NCBI GenBank assembly: GCA_013180625.2
Contig: SNVD02002434.1
Coordinates: 496,001-560,000, forward strand
DNA from: Boswellia sacra
Taxonomy: Eukaryota > Streptophyta > Magnoliopsida > Sapindales > Burseraceae
Direction: 5' to 3'
DNA: 64,000 bases
Shown: piece after piece, positions 25,512 through 37,796 of the stretch
Layout of the letters: each line of letters opens with the position of its first letter
How positions within the stretch are numbered: the stretch's first letter is position 1
Notes under the pieces: generated by a model
Told to the model about the DNA's origin: nothing
The model's input: only the letters and a program-made list of their open reading frames with translations
Database searches by the model: none
Translations under genes and position numbers: made by a program

Positions 25512-25899
25512 AAAAAATTATATTACCTTTAACCATGTTAAATTGTTAAAAATTAGTATTCTTAAAGTGTTAAAATGTCAATCAGTTTTTATTTTTTAAA
25601 GATAGTTCACTAGTAAGTGTACGAAGAAAAGACTTTTATTTTAATTCTCACTTTCAATATGCAATGCAAATATATGTGAAAAAGAAAATATTTTTGAAAA
25701 ATTGTTAAATGCTGATAATACTAGCAACTTAGGTGAATAGAGGAAAATTCGGTAGAAACCTAATGTTTCCCAGAATAAAACATGCTTGTATCTTCATTGT
25801 CCTATTGTAAAGAATTCTAAAGCAAGAGCCATGTCTCATACATACAATTAAAAGATCAAGGAAGGAGAAGCAGGTTCTAATGCTTTAGTAAAGGAATGT
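24257..25899. other. Intergenic stretch with simple repeats
   Basis: Upstream of the Copia gag start. It includes ACAGT-rich sequence (24420-24560), a (TA)n-(CA)n-(TATG)n cluster near 25187-25262, and a long (TA)n at about 25469-25507. No gene is seen. A 5' LTR could be hidden here but was not recognised. Confidence 0.5.
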
Positions 25900-27524
25900 G
25901 TTAATAGTGAGGAATAGGCTTCGATAATATTTTTGGAGGTGATAAATTGATTATAATTCATGATTGGATGAAGGGGGAGGGAACGGAATAGAATTAGTGG
26001 TAATAAGAAGCTTTGTTTCTCAACCTCTAAGCAAAAAGGGGCTAGGGGTAGGTAATCTCATAAAGAGGAATTTAGCTTTGTTGGGAAAACAACTATGAAG
26101 ATTTCCTAATGAAAGAAACTCTTTTTGGAATTCTATTATATGCAGCAAATATGGACTCTAAGACAATGGGTAGGGTTCTAATGTTGCTAATGTTGCTTTA
26201 AGGTTTCAAGTAGATGTAGATGTCCATGGATTGTTATTTCTCAAAGCAGTAATTATTTTCTTATTAATGTGAGCTTTGTCGTCGGAAAAGGGGATAGCAT
26301 CAGATTTCCAGAGGATCAATGGATAGGCAATTCTCCTCTATTTATTTTTATTCCCAAGACTTTTTAGGTTGTCTAGGCCTAATGCTTATATTGCTAGTAA
26401 GCTAACTTGCCTGACCTCTCAATAGTGTCATTGGAATTTTAATTTCACAAGGAATTTGAATGATAGAGAAGTGGCTATCCAAGCTAATCTTCTAGCTCTT
26501 CCTGAGGGTGTTTCTCTAAATCAAAGTAAGCCAAATACAAGAGCTTAGAATTTGTCAAAATCAGGTTAAATTATCTTGTAAATCCTATTTTAATTGGCTG
26601 GTGGATGACTCCTCTATTTCTAATTTTGAACCTCATTTGAAGATTTGGAAAGCAAAGATTCGTAGCAGAGTTAAAATTCTAGTATGGTTTGTCGCTCACA
26701 ACAAGATCAACGTTAATGATATTCTACAAAAAATAAATCCTAAAAGATATTTGTCTTCTTAATGGGAGCGAGTATTGAGTGCATCTACTGCATCATGTGT
26801 CTGGCTGACGTGATGCAGCAAGCTAATGGGATGCACCCAAAGTAGGAGAGAGAGTGAAATTTTTTTCTCTCTCCCACTTTGGGTGCATCCACTTGGCTTA
26901 TTGTTCCACATTAGCAGTGTAGCGGATGTATCGAAGACTCTCTTCCTCAATGTTGTATTATGTAAAAGAAAAAACCTAAAAGCATTAATCATCTCTTTCT
27001 CCACTTCCCTGTCACTATATGGTTATGGAACTCTCTTTTCTGTAAAGCTAAGTTGAGTTGGGCTACACCAAACTCTTGTCTTTCTTTATTGGTTGAGAAT
27101 CATAGTGCCTTTGGGGGAGGGAAAAAAGCTTTTGTTTTATGGAACTGTGCAAGGATGGCTATTAATCGAAGGATTTTTTATGATCATTTGGAAGATGACA
27201 TGTCCTTCTCATAGGGCAAAGTTCAATTGTAGACATCTCTTGGGTTTTTGTGTCTTTTGAATGTCGGGGAATTCCACCTTTCTTCGTTTACCATAATTGG
27301 GAAGTTGTCATCTCTTGAGTTTTTTTTTTTTTTTTCATTTCTTTTTGTTGGGATGGTTTAAGCTGTTTTAGGGCTATCTCTAGGCTACTTTAGATTTTCT
27401 TAATCAGGTTTTTGGTGATTCTAATTTTTGCTTTTACTAAAGGAAATCTTATTCTATTTTCTTGTAAATATTTAAATCTGCACTAAATACAATTTTTGTT
27501 TCTTATTAAAAAAAAAAAAAAGAA
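25900..27524 (+). mobile_element. LINE (L1-type) 3' fragment with poly-A tail
   Basis: Conceptual translation on the plus strand, through several stops, gives the conserved downstream part of plant LINE ORF2. This includes a KKGLGVGNLIKRNLALLGK-like block (~26020-26090), a GKGDSIRFPEDQWIG block (~26290) and the zf-RVT domain (RVKILVWFVAHNKIN at ~26665-26710, INHLFLHF at ~26980). The fragment ends at an A-rich tail (27507-27524). The 5' part with endonuclease and reverse transcriptase is absent, as expected of 5'-truncated insertions. It is interrupted by a MITE at about 26773-26939. Confidence 0.85.
26773..26939. mobile_element. Hairpin MITE inserted in the LINE zf-RVT region
   Basis: Sequence interrupts the zf-RVT reading frame. 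Its core is a near-perfect hairpin: arms 26829-26852 and 26867-26890 (GGATGCACCCAAAG / CTTTGGGTGCATCC) pair over 24 bp with one mismatch around a 14-nt loop. Weaker pairing extends outward. The exact ends and target duplication are unclear. Confidence 0.7.
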
Positions 27525-27650
27525 AAGAAAAGAAGCTAACTCCAAAGATAACTCCAATGGTTAAATTTAATATAGAAAGAAAAACTTCCGATTTTATCTT
27601 TGAGGTCATTAAGGTTCAAATCTTTTTGATTATCTGCTAAAGTCAAGATG

Positions 27651-27841
27651 AGTAATGCTATAAGTACAAAGTTGGAATACCAACTTTGTATCCCAAGTGA
27701 GGTGGCTGATGACATACCAATACAAGTAACTTGCCACATCACACCTCTTAATTAAATTAATTAACTACGTATTGATATTTCAGCAGCTATCTCATCTAGG
27801 ATACAAAGTTGGGATACCAACTTCGTACATATATCATTACT
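27651..27841. mobile_element. MITE, family B, copy 1
   Basis: The ends AGTAATGCTATAAGTACAAA and the complement of AGTAATGATATATGTACGAA form inverted repeats of about 26 bp. The interior (CACATCACACCTCTTAATTA and ATTGATATTTCAGCAG blocks) recurs at 43549-43733. Confidence 0.8.
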
Positions 27842-29533
27842 GAATTCGAGAAATATATTTTCTATAAATAAGAAAAGAATTATTCAATTAAGCAACTTCC
27901 TAGTCTCCTTGGTACTTTCTTTATTTCAGAATGCATATATATAAACTCTTATGTATTCTGACCACCGTTCTTTGTTGCAGGTTTAGAGTTTGGAGCGCAT
28001 GAATACTGATAGAGATATTGACACCTCTTTTCTTTATTTCCCTACCCATTTTCATCTTCATATATAACGCTCTACTAGCTTGCTTTCCTTGGAAACACTT
28101 TAAGTATGCATTCATGTTAAATGGTTGTGTGAATTTTCTCCACCAACACTACCTTTTATAATTTATCATGTCTTGTTAATACAATAATTTTACCCTTGAT
28201 GAGATTGGGACTGATAAAGAAGAAGGTGGGCCTATTTAGTATTTAATCCACTCAACTTGAATGGCTAGGAATTCACGCTTCTTTGAAGCTATCGGAATAT
28301 CGTGCGGAGTTTGAGGCTGCAGGAAAGCTAGACGACCTGAATTTCTTTTAGATCGTATCCGCCTGAGAGCAATTTTATAAAAAGCTTATAAAATGACAAA
28401 TAGCACTGAGAATATATATATAATTGAGTTGCCAATGCTCCATCACCATATTATTAAAATTCAAGAGCGGCTTCATGTTTCAATTAAAATGATCTCAGCC
28501 GACCATCAAATAATTTTGTGACTATTAATTATAGACTGGGAAAGTCATGAGGGGGACCCTCCCATGCGCCATTGGTAGGTCTGCCGCTCCCCTTGGCGAC
28601 TTGCTTGAACGGTGATTCTACCCATAAAATTAATTTTCTCTCCTCCGATTCAAATATGCAGAATATTGGAAATTTGCCGCAAGACAGTTAAAAAAAATCT
28701 TATCCTCATAATCAATACATGTCATTCCATTACTCAACGTAGCAAGCTCTGATATCAATTATCAAGATATTGAATATCTTGAACACACAATCCTTCACGG
28801 TTCTGCATCTGATTTTGTTTTTGACTTTTACAAGCTAAAAAACCTCTAACAACTTAAAAAATTCAAGAAATATACAAATTAGTCATAATTATTGTTACCA
28901 GGTATTGTGAAACTCAAAGCCACTTTGTGCGGGTCTCAAATATTATACTATTAATTAATTAGTTTTTAATTTCGAGCATAATATTTCTTTGCAGAAGTAG
29001 ACATTGAAGGAACATTTCGATTTTGACAGAAATACCCAGCACTTCTTTTTGTAATTTTATGAATACGGCAAATAATAAAGAATGTTAAACGTTAGCTATG
29101 CATCCAAAATACTGTTAATCCTTTGCTTTTGGCATTCGGCTGAGATTCTATGTCACTTAATCGTATTCTATTGTGTTTGCCTCCCATAAATTGCCCTGCA
29201 ACTGCAAGGTGAAGCAAACAAGAAAAGCAACAGTATATTAATTAAGCAAACAAAAACAGCAGCTTGGTGTAGAAGAGAAGTTGAGCAAGAAACACATATA
29301 ACAGACAATTGACTTCCTTGCACGAAACATCCTTTAGCAGATCCATTTATTTGTATTCACTTCACACGTCTCTTTAGCGCCCTTTCAGAAAAGAAAGAAA
29401 ATGACAGAATATGCTTTTCTCCGGTTAGCATTATTCTCTCATTCTCTTTGAATTTTCATTTCCACCAAATCTCTATCTTCAATCTTTCTTTGAAAAAAAG
29501 AGTAGTCTGCAGCAAATATCTCAAAGAAAAGCA
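27842..29533. other. Intergenic stretch and promoter of the VPS62-like gene
   Basis: No convincing exon or RNA gene. The last few hundred bases, which include a CAAAGAAAAGCAA repeat just before the ATG, are the presumed promoter and 5' UTR of the downstream gene. Confidence 0.45.
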
Positions 29534-31371
29534 ATGGGGAATTGCCTTAAAGTGAGTAGTCCCACAGCAAATATCTCAAAGAAAAGCAAGAAAAGCAAGG
29601 ACTTGCCTATTGATACCACATTCAAGCTTCCCTCTCCGATTCCAACATGGCCACCGGGTAACGTTAACTAATTAGACCTTTCTAAAATTTGATTTTATTA
29701 TATATGCTTTCCCTTTTGGAATAATAATTCATGCCATACATATATGTGTGTAGATATTAATTATATTTTGTATGTCAATATCTTTCATATATATATACAG
29801 GTGAAGGGTTTGCGAGTGGCACAATTGATCTTGGTGGATTACAAGTATGCCAAATATCATCTTTTAACAAAGTTTGGGCCATCCATGAAGGGGGACCTGA
29901 CAACACTGGTGCTACATTTTTTGAACCCTCCTCCATCCCAGAAGGATTCTTTATGCTTGGGTGTTATGGCCAACCCAACAAAAGGCCGCTCTTTGGCTGG
30001 ATTCTTGCCGGGAAAGAGGATACCGACACCGCCACTGCTAGGTCTCTAAAGGAACCTATTGATTACAGTCTTGTTTGGAGCAGCGAGTCTCTGAATATGA
30101 AGCAAGATGGCACCGCCTACGTCTGGCTACCCACACCACCTGCTGGTTACAAAGCCGTAGGCCATGTCATTACAAACTCCCCCGAGAAGCCTTCTTTGGA
30201 AAAGATCCGATGTGTTCGATCCGATCTCACTGAACAATGTGAGACCGACACTTGGATATGGGGACCAGGTAAGGATAGCAATGCAAGTGGGCTTAATTTT
30301 TTTGGTGTAAGACCCAGCAATAGAGGCATCCAAGCCATGGGTGTTTGCGTGGGCACATTTGCAGTACAGACGGCCTCTGCCTCTGCCTCTGGGGCTCAAT
30401 CTATCGCTTGTCTAAGGAACACAAACTCCAATTTATCTTGTATGCCTAATTTAGCCCAAATCCAGGCATTAGTCCAAGCTTATTCTCCTTACATTTACTT
30501 CCATCCTGATGAAAAATATCTCCCATCTTCGGTAAGCTGGTTTTTTAACAACGGGGCACTACTCTACAAAAAAGGAGAAGAGTCTAATCCAATCCAAATC
30601 GAGTCGATGGGCTCCAACCTTCCCCAAGGTGGTTCCAACGATGGCGCTTATTGGTTGGACCTTCCTGTAGATGGAAAGGCACAAGAGAGGGTTAAAAACG
30701 GAGATTTACAAAACGCTAACGTGTATTTACACGTAAAACCCATGCTGGGATCTACTTTTACTGACGTTGCAATATGGGTGTTCTACCCTTTTAATGGACC
30801 TGCAAGGGCTAAGGTTGAGTTTATCAATATTCCGTTAGGGAAGATAGGAGAACATGTGGGCGACTGGGAGCATGTGACATTAAGAATCAGCAACTTCAAT
30901 GGGATGCTATGTAGTGTCTACTTCTCTGCACATAGTGGAGGCACTTGGGTGAACGCATCAGAGGTCGAGTTTCAAGGTGGTAACAAAGTTGTGAGCTATG
31001 CGTCCTTGCATGGTCATGCGATGTATGCAAAGCCTGGACTAGTTTTACAAGGGAATGGAGCGATTGGAATTAGGAATGATACAGCCAAAAGTAAGATGTT
31101 CCTTGATACTGGACTAGCATTTTCAGTCGTTGCCGCTGAGTATCTGGGCTCTGCTGTTAGTGAGCCACCATGGCTCAACTATTTTAGAGAATGGGGTCCC
31201 AAAGTTAACTATGACATTGCAGAGGAGGTAAAAAAGGTGGAAAAAGTATTGCCTGGAAAGCTCAAGTCTGCTTTTGAGAAATTTGTCAAGAGCCTACCAA
31301 ATGAAGTGTTGGGGGAGGAAGGCCCTACTGGTCCCAAGGAGAAAAGGAACTGGAGTGGGGATGAAGTTTGA
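29534..31371 (+). CDS. VPS62 / DUF946 family protein
   Basis: Two exons, 29534-29657 and 29801-31371 (GTAACG donor, ATATACAG acceptor, phase 1), encode 564 residues, matching the usual family size. The yeast namesake Vps62 is linked to vacuolar protein sorting; plant members have no established biochemical activity. Diagnostic stretches include FAIGTIDLGG-like residues after the splice, the GDWEHVTLRISNF block (~residues 360-373) and the SAHSGGTWV and SLHGHAMYAKPG blocks, all in the conserved C-terminal half. The N-terminus MGNCLK has the Gly2-Cys4 arrangement of N-myristoylated and S-acylated proteins, so membrane attachment is possible. The ATG context GCAATGGGG is good. A CAAAGAAAAGCAA repeat surrounds the start. 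Confidence 0.92.
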
Positions 31372-31617
31372 GTTTGAAGCTAGCATACATGCATGGCGTA
31401 GCAAAATCCATTGTACTTGTAAACTAGAAAACAAAATCATATCGATCCTTGATTGCAATTGCAAGGCAATTAGTTTTTTCAATATGCAGAGAATAAATGT
31501 AACATAAATTAACATGTTGATTACATTTATGATTTATGGTGGTAACCTCTGGTATATTATATATCATGTACATAGTAGTAATACGTGTGTGTGATCATGA
31601 TATGTATACATACGAAC

Positions 31618-31651
<34 letters not shown>

Positions 31652-32775
31652 TCATGATAATTATATTCATGTTCTAATTTGGATCCCTTTTTATTTCATT
31701 TGCATGCATTATTATAGGGCTTCATTGTTGTAAAGAAATTATTAAGTTAATAGTAATTAGTAGATTAATTTAAATTTTTGATGTGTAGTTTTATTGTTTT
31801 AAATTTAATAATTAATTCCAACCCATTATATGTATAATGTTACGTCGTTGCTAAGTTAATACAAAAGTACATATGACACACTTGTTGCCAGTATATAGTT
31901 ACTAATGTTTGTTGGGATAAAGATTTGAACCACCACCATAAAGAACGAAAAAGACAGAAGCCTTGTGAGGATAGAGATTTCGGGTTTGAAAGGGCCACAA
32001 TGAGAGAAGTGGGATGGTTGGACAAAAAGGTAGAAGAAAAGAGGAAGAAGAGAACGTCAGAAATGGGAAAAAGTGTTAAGAGTCGTAATTAAATTAGAAT
32101 TTATGCTTGTTGAGTTATTTAATTTTCCTGTTATAATCTCAATAAAAAGCAAAAAAAGGAACGATAAATAAAAGTGATATAAGTTAGAATAACTTATTTT
32201 GCGCTTCTATTATTAAATTTTAAAACTTTTGGTAATATTTGGGCTGCTGTAAAGGTGTTCAAATAAAAAATATAATATATATAATTAATTAATTAATTTT
32301 TAGAAAGGTTAATTCCACATCATCTCATGAGTTTGCTTCGATTCAATCCTACGTACGTAATCCCACGCAATTTTTTAAATCTCCCTATTAATCGTCAGTA
32401 TATCCTGTAAGATTTTGACCTGTTTCTTGACCATTTGAACTTTTATCATCATTTTTTTAAAAAAGAGATTGACTGATAACAGGAAGGATTTTAAGATTTA
32501 CAACCCGTTGTGTGAGATTTTGACGAATTTTCCCGACCACCTTCTTTGTAATTTGTATGGAAAAAGATTGACGTGGCCACTACCAATCGAAGACACCGCG
32601 TGGAACAGCTAGCAAATCGAGGACAAACAATGGACAACCTTATGTTATCAGTTGCTCCAGTTGTAAAAGGTAGTTGTAATTAAATTTTGTTTCCCGCACG
32701 TACTTTCCTTCCCTGTCTATTTTATTTAATTTTCTTCCTTTTGATTTTGGTTTGGGGGACGATAGAAAATTAGAG
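31372..32775. other. Intergenic: 3' UTR of the VPS62-like gene, (TA)n repeat, CHX promoter
   Basis: Contains the presumed 3' UTR, then a TACA/TA microsatellite at about 31618-31651 and AT-rich sequence. No additional gene is seen. Confidence 0.5.
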
Positions 32776-35597
32776 ATGGATGCTTATGCATTTGATTATG
32801 AAAAAATAAAAACAAAGTATGGTTTAGAAGTGTGTTACAACGTCAATTCGAGTAGCAGTACTAATGGGTTATGGGGAAATAAAATCGCCTTGAGTAAATC
32901 TCTCCCGTTCTTTCTCATGCAACTGACGTTTGCTCTGTTTATGAGTCACCTTGTCACAGCCATCGTCAAAACTCTACGCCAACCTCGTATTGTAGGTCAG
33001 CTTCTTGTAAGTGTATGCGCTTCTGTATATGTATTTTGCTATGGAATGATGATCAATTCCTTAAATATATATGTATTTTGCTACGGAATGAATATAAATT
33101 GGCTTCCGTTTGTACGTACGTACGTATATTGTATGATATGCAGGCTGGAGTGCTGATAGGTCCGAGTATAATTGGGGACACAGAAATCTTTAGAAAGTAT
33201 ATATTTCCTTATCCGGCCTCGATGGTGTTACAGACGTTTGCGAACTTGGCTGTGGTGTTCCACGTCTTCTTGGTTGGGTTAGAGATGGACGTAAGTCTAA
33301 TCTTGCGCTCCAAGTCCAAGGTCCTTAGCGTTGCCTTGGCCGGAATTTTGTTTTCATTGGCAGTTGGTTTCGGCTTATTTTTCCTAGCGGTAAGTGAATT
33401 AGAAGACGTTGATAGTAGGGGTTCCATCTTCTGGGCTATTTCTCTCACAGCAACAAACTTCCCAGAACTCACCCAAATTCTCGCAGACCTGAAGCTCCTC
33501 CGCGTGGATATCGGAAGGATTGCATTGTCTTCATCCCTTGTCAGCGACTTATGCTCATGGCTACTCCTTCTTGTTGCCATCTTAATACTTAATGTTGGCA
33601 GATATTACGCGGTGCTTTCAACACTTGGCTTCATATTATTATGTGTATTTGCTGTTCGTCCAGCTCTCTCCTGTATATTTCATAACACGGCCTTAAAAGG
33701 AGACCATCTATCTGACTACCACATTTGGTTTGTTCTGGCTGGTATTTTGTTTTGTGGACTCATCACCGACGGGTGTGGCGCACACTCCATTGTTGGTGGT
33801 TTCTTATTAGGAGTTGTCATGCCACGGGAGCAAATCATCACAAGCACGCTTAGGGAGCGGCTCCATGACTTCGTTACAGCAACTTGGATGCCTCTCTTCT
33901 TCGTAATCACTGGCCTTCGAACAGATCTTAACTTTATGTTCTCAAGGACATCCTGGATAATGGTGTTGTTAGTTTTAGTCTCGTCAAGCATGGCCAAGAT
34001 TATAAGCACCTTTCTTGTCTCATTACTCCACAGCTTGCCACCTAGGGAAGCTCTGACTCTCGGACTGCTTATGAACACCAAAGGTGTTTTGGCTCTGGTT
34101 GTCCTCAATACGGGCCGCAACATAAAGGTATATAAATAGGTATTCCTTCAAATTTATAGCAAAACAATCTATCTATTTCCAAATCAGAACCCAATTTTAT
34201 TCAAACTAGTGAATTAAAAACGACATTTGTAGAGTTTTAGAAGTTATTTTTACCCATTCAAAGGCTGAATAATATGGTTTGTTATCCTGCAGGCTTTGGA
34301 CAAGCAAACGTTTCATTTAATAGTTCTTGCGAACTTGGTAATGACATGTTTAATAGAGCCCATCGTCGCTGCCACCTACAAGCCCACAAAGCAATTCATC
34401 CATTACAAGTTCCGAACCATACAGAGAAGAAAACGAGAGTCAGAATTTCGAATCCTGGCATGCATCCATTCAACACGCAATATATCTGGCACGATTAACC
34501 TTCTCCAAGTTTCAAATGCCACCAACCAAAACCCCATCCATGTCTTCGCTGTCCACCTTGTGGAGCTTATAGGACATACAACCGCCATGCTAATTATGCA
34601 TGATGGATGCAAATCCTCGGGGAAAAATTCTAGTCGCGAACAAGCAGAGGCAGAGCGCTACTTGCTGAATGCGTTGGAAAATTATGAAACGAGAAACGAA
34701 GCAGTCATTGTTCAAACCCTCACCTCAGTTTCCCCTTATCAGAGCATGCATGAAGATATCTGTGGCCTCGCACAGGACAACCGTGTCGCCCTCATCATCA
34801 TACCATTTCACAAGCAATTAACAGCAGAAGGCGGAATGGGAAATGCCAATAATGCTTTGGCAGGAGTGAACCTAAACGTGTTAGCAAACACGCCATGTTC
34901 AGTGGGAATATTTGTTGATCGTCGACTGGGTTCGACCAAAATTAGGGAGTCACACCACGAGGCCGACACTGCTTGCACACAACACTTCTTTATGCTCTTC
35001 ATAGGGGGACCTGATGACCGAGAGGCCCTAGCTTATGCCTGGAGAATGGCTGGGCATCCTTGTGTAAAATTAACAGTTGTACGATTTCTCCCCGGCAAAG
35101 ATGCAGCCAAACTTCATGAAGGGGATGAGAATGAGGATTCAACGAAAACATCAGATTATGAGAGGCAAAAGCAGATGGATGATGAAGATATATATGAGTT
35201 TAAGTTCAAGACTATGGAAGACACGTCCGTAAGTTACATGGAGAAAGTGGTGAACAATGGAGAAGAAACTGTAGCAGCAATAAGAGAACTTGGGGATAAT
35301 TGTGATCTATACATAGTAGGAAGAAGGGAAGGAATGGTATCGCCTCTTGTTTCGGGGTTAGCAGAGTGGAGCAATTTTCCGGAATTGGGAGTAACGGGAT
35401 ACATATTGGCGACATTTAACTTTGCATCACATGCATCAGTCCTAGTAATCCAACAGTATAGGGTTACGAGCTTTCCAAACAAAGATAAATTTAGGAGGCA
35501 TGATCATTTACGCATTAAGAATGATACTGAACGAATTATAAGTCAAATAATCGAGGATGACGATGACGATGACAATGACAATGACGATGAAGATTGA
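32776..35597 (+). CDS. CHX-family cation/H+ antiporter (CPA2)
   Basis: Moves K+ or Na+ against protons across plasma or endomembranes. Three exons, 32776-33006, 33144-34127 and 34293-35597, all phase 0, give 839 residues, typical of CHX proteins. The transmembrane Na+/H+ exchanger domain spans about residues 45-420, with ~12 hydrophobic segments. It includes RQPRIVGQLLAG across the first splice, SDLCSW in the ion-binding helix region (an aspartate is kept) and GGFLLGVVMPRE. The soluble C-terminal half has the usin-like regulatory fold expected of the family (HDGCKSS, GRREGMVSPL). It ends in an unusually acidic run of Asp/Asn/Glu. The first in-frame ATG with no upstream exon was chosen; a TTG eight codons earlier was rejected. 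Which CHX subgroup it belongs to is not resolved. Confidence 0.94.
33013..33095 (+). repeat. Short imperfect tandem duplication in CHX intron 1
   Basis: The block TGTATTTTGCTATGGAATGA (about 33030) recurs about 40 nt later as TGTATTTTGCTACGGAATGA. It lies wholly within the intron. Confidence 0.7.
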
Positions 35598-36148
35598 ATA
35601 CATATACATATATGCATGTGCGTGTGAAATTCTTGGTAGGATAATTGGAGAGTGATGAAGTTTTTGCACTATATAGGGAACTAGAAGTAACTAATAATAA
35701 TATCTAAATCAATAAAATATCTGTCTACAAATTATATAGAAGGAGCTGGCCGGCCTTGCTTCTATTGGAAATTAGGATTAGAATCTTGGAACTTGATTTT
35801 TTTATTGTTTAATGTACTACATATATTTTTGCATAACTAATTTACTTCAATTTGTATAACGATAATTAAGATTTCAAGTATATCGATCAACAATAAGATT
35901 CCTATAATAATTAGACTATATACGCCAATTAAATGTATCGTTAGAACTTAGAAATAATGTTGTGTCGGCATTTTGAGTTACAAATTTAAATAAAAAAATT
36001 AAATCTCATCTAATATAATATTTAAATATTTGGAATTAATAATTTATATAATAGTGATAAAGCTACTAAAACAATCTCTATATTTCGTAAAAAAATTTCT
36101 CGTAACAATATCATCACCTGCAGAATTAATTTATCAGAAATATGTTGC

Positions 36149-36182
<34 letters not shown>

Positions 36183-37796
36183 ATCTATAGCATAAATATA
36201 ATAATTGTATTATATTTGGGATCCATATAATTGACTATCCCTATAATATATGTTAGACTTTATGTGTAACTAAAAATCTATTACAAAATGACTTGCAGAA
36301 TTAAGACTGATGAAATTTATGTATGAATTAAGCTTTGTTCGAAATAAGCTACATTTTGTTTAATTTTAGCTTACCCGACCCATTATGAAGCTCAGTGTCA
36401 ACAATACATAATTTAGTAGCTAGCTACTTGTAAGTTATTATCCCTATTAGCTAGGTACATTAATGATGTTGATTTGGCTTAGAGTTAGGTAAAAGATTTT
36501 GTCAATTTGAGTCACGAGTACTTTTTTAGTAGCTCCACGCAATACATGTAAATGAATGAATAGGTAACTACACACCAATAAATAATCATAATTGTGACAG
36601 AAGTTCATAAATTCTAATATAGGACGTGTGTTGTGGAATGGATCAGCATGCTCTCATAACCTGACTTTCACCTTAGTAAAATACAAATACATGATTGATA
36701 GTTAATATACAATAAATGAAAAGAGAAAAAATATAAAATATCTAAACCACTCAAAGTCAATAAAATCTACGTGATACAAGATTTACAAAAGTTAAGGAGA
36801 AGCTAAGATCAAGAGAAGATCTTAATTCCTGTGGAATAATTATGTACGCATAGGATCATATATAACTATATTACTTAATAAAGTTACAACTTGTAGTTAG
36901 ATTACTTAGATCGACCGACCTGCTTCTCCCTACCAAAATTTTAATTTACTCTATTATGAAATACTATCAGGACTTTAATCCAAAAAGAAAATCTATAAAT
37001 TTCAAAAGGAAACAGGCGCGCAGATGCATGTTAAATCCATGGAAAGGTTGAAGGTCAACTTCATGTAAATTAATTCAAGAAGAGGGAAATGCTGATTTTT
37101 GCTTATATATATTCACATCTCCGTACGTCCACATCAGTGAGTACGATAGGCTAACCTCCACTTATATAAGTTAATTGTTAATTAATTAGTAAGAAATAAA
37201 GTATACGACAAAAAAATTAAATAATACGTACATTAATCCGTGTCTTAAAGGGTTGTGGTAGAATTAATTAGATAAATCTGAAATTTAATCGCCTAAAATA
37301 ATATTGATGATTACTTCGAATTGAAGCATCACGTACCCATGCCTACTGACATTTTGTATCATAATGCAATTTCAATATCAACTGAACAGATTTTGACATG
37401 TTATTGGCAAGATTGATCAATAACCCCACGCTTTAAGTGCTAGAAGGAGATAAAATATAAATTTACTTGAGCCATATTAATATCGAACCAGCCGGCCTTA
37501 TCTCCAACCGCTACATATATCATACTGCTAATTAATAAAGGTATAAAAGACAACACTAGCTTCATAACTTCTGCGTCTTAAAGGGTTGTCGTAGATTAGA
37601 TAAAAACGAAAACCTATACCTAGCTAATCAATGAGTTCTAATTGAAACGGCACGCATACAATACTGTTAATTTGTACATATTGCAATTTCATTATCAAAC
37701 ATTATTCTCTCACGCTCAAGTTAATTAATTAAGTTATATTTATAATTCATTCTTCCTTCACAATTCACATCAATAAATTAAACAAAACATTTATCT
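35598..37796. other. Intergenic AT-rich stretch, no gene seen
   Basis: CHX 3' flank followed by AT-rich sequence with a (TA)n tract at about 36155-36182. Open frames are short and featureless. Confidence 0.5.

Noticed and set aside
20900..25900. LTRs of the Copia relic
   Set aside because: I searched both flanks by eye for paired TG...CA repeats and a primer site and found none I could defend.
32752..32775. CHX start at a TTG eight codons upstream
   Set aside because: Not an ATG. The ATG at 32776 is the first in frame and gives a normal N-terminus.
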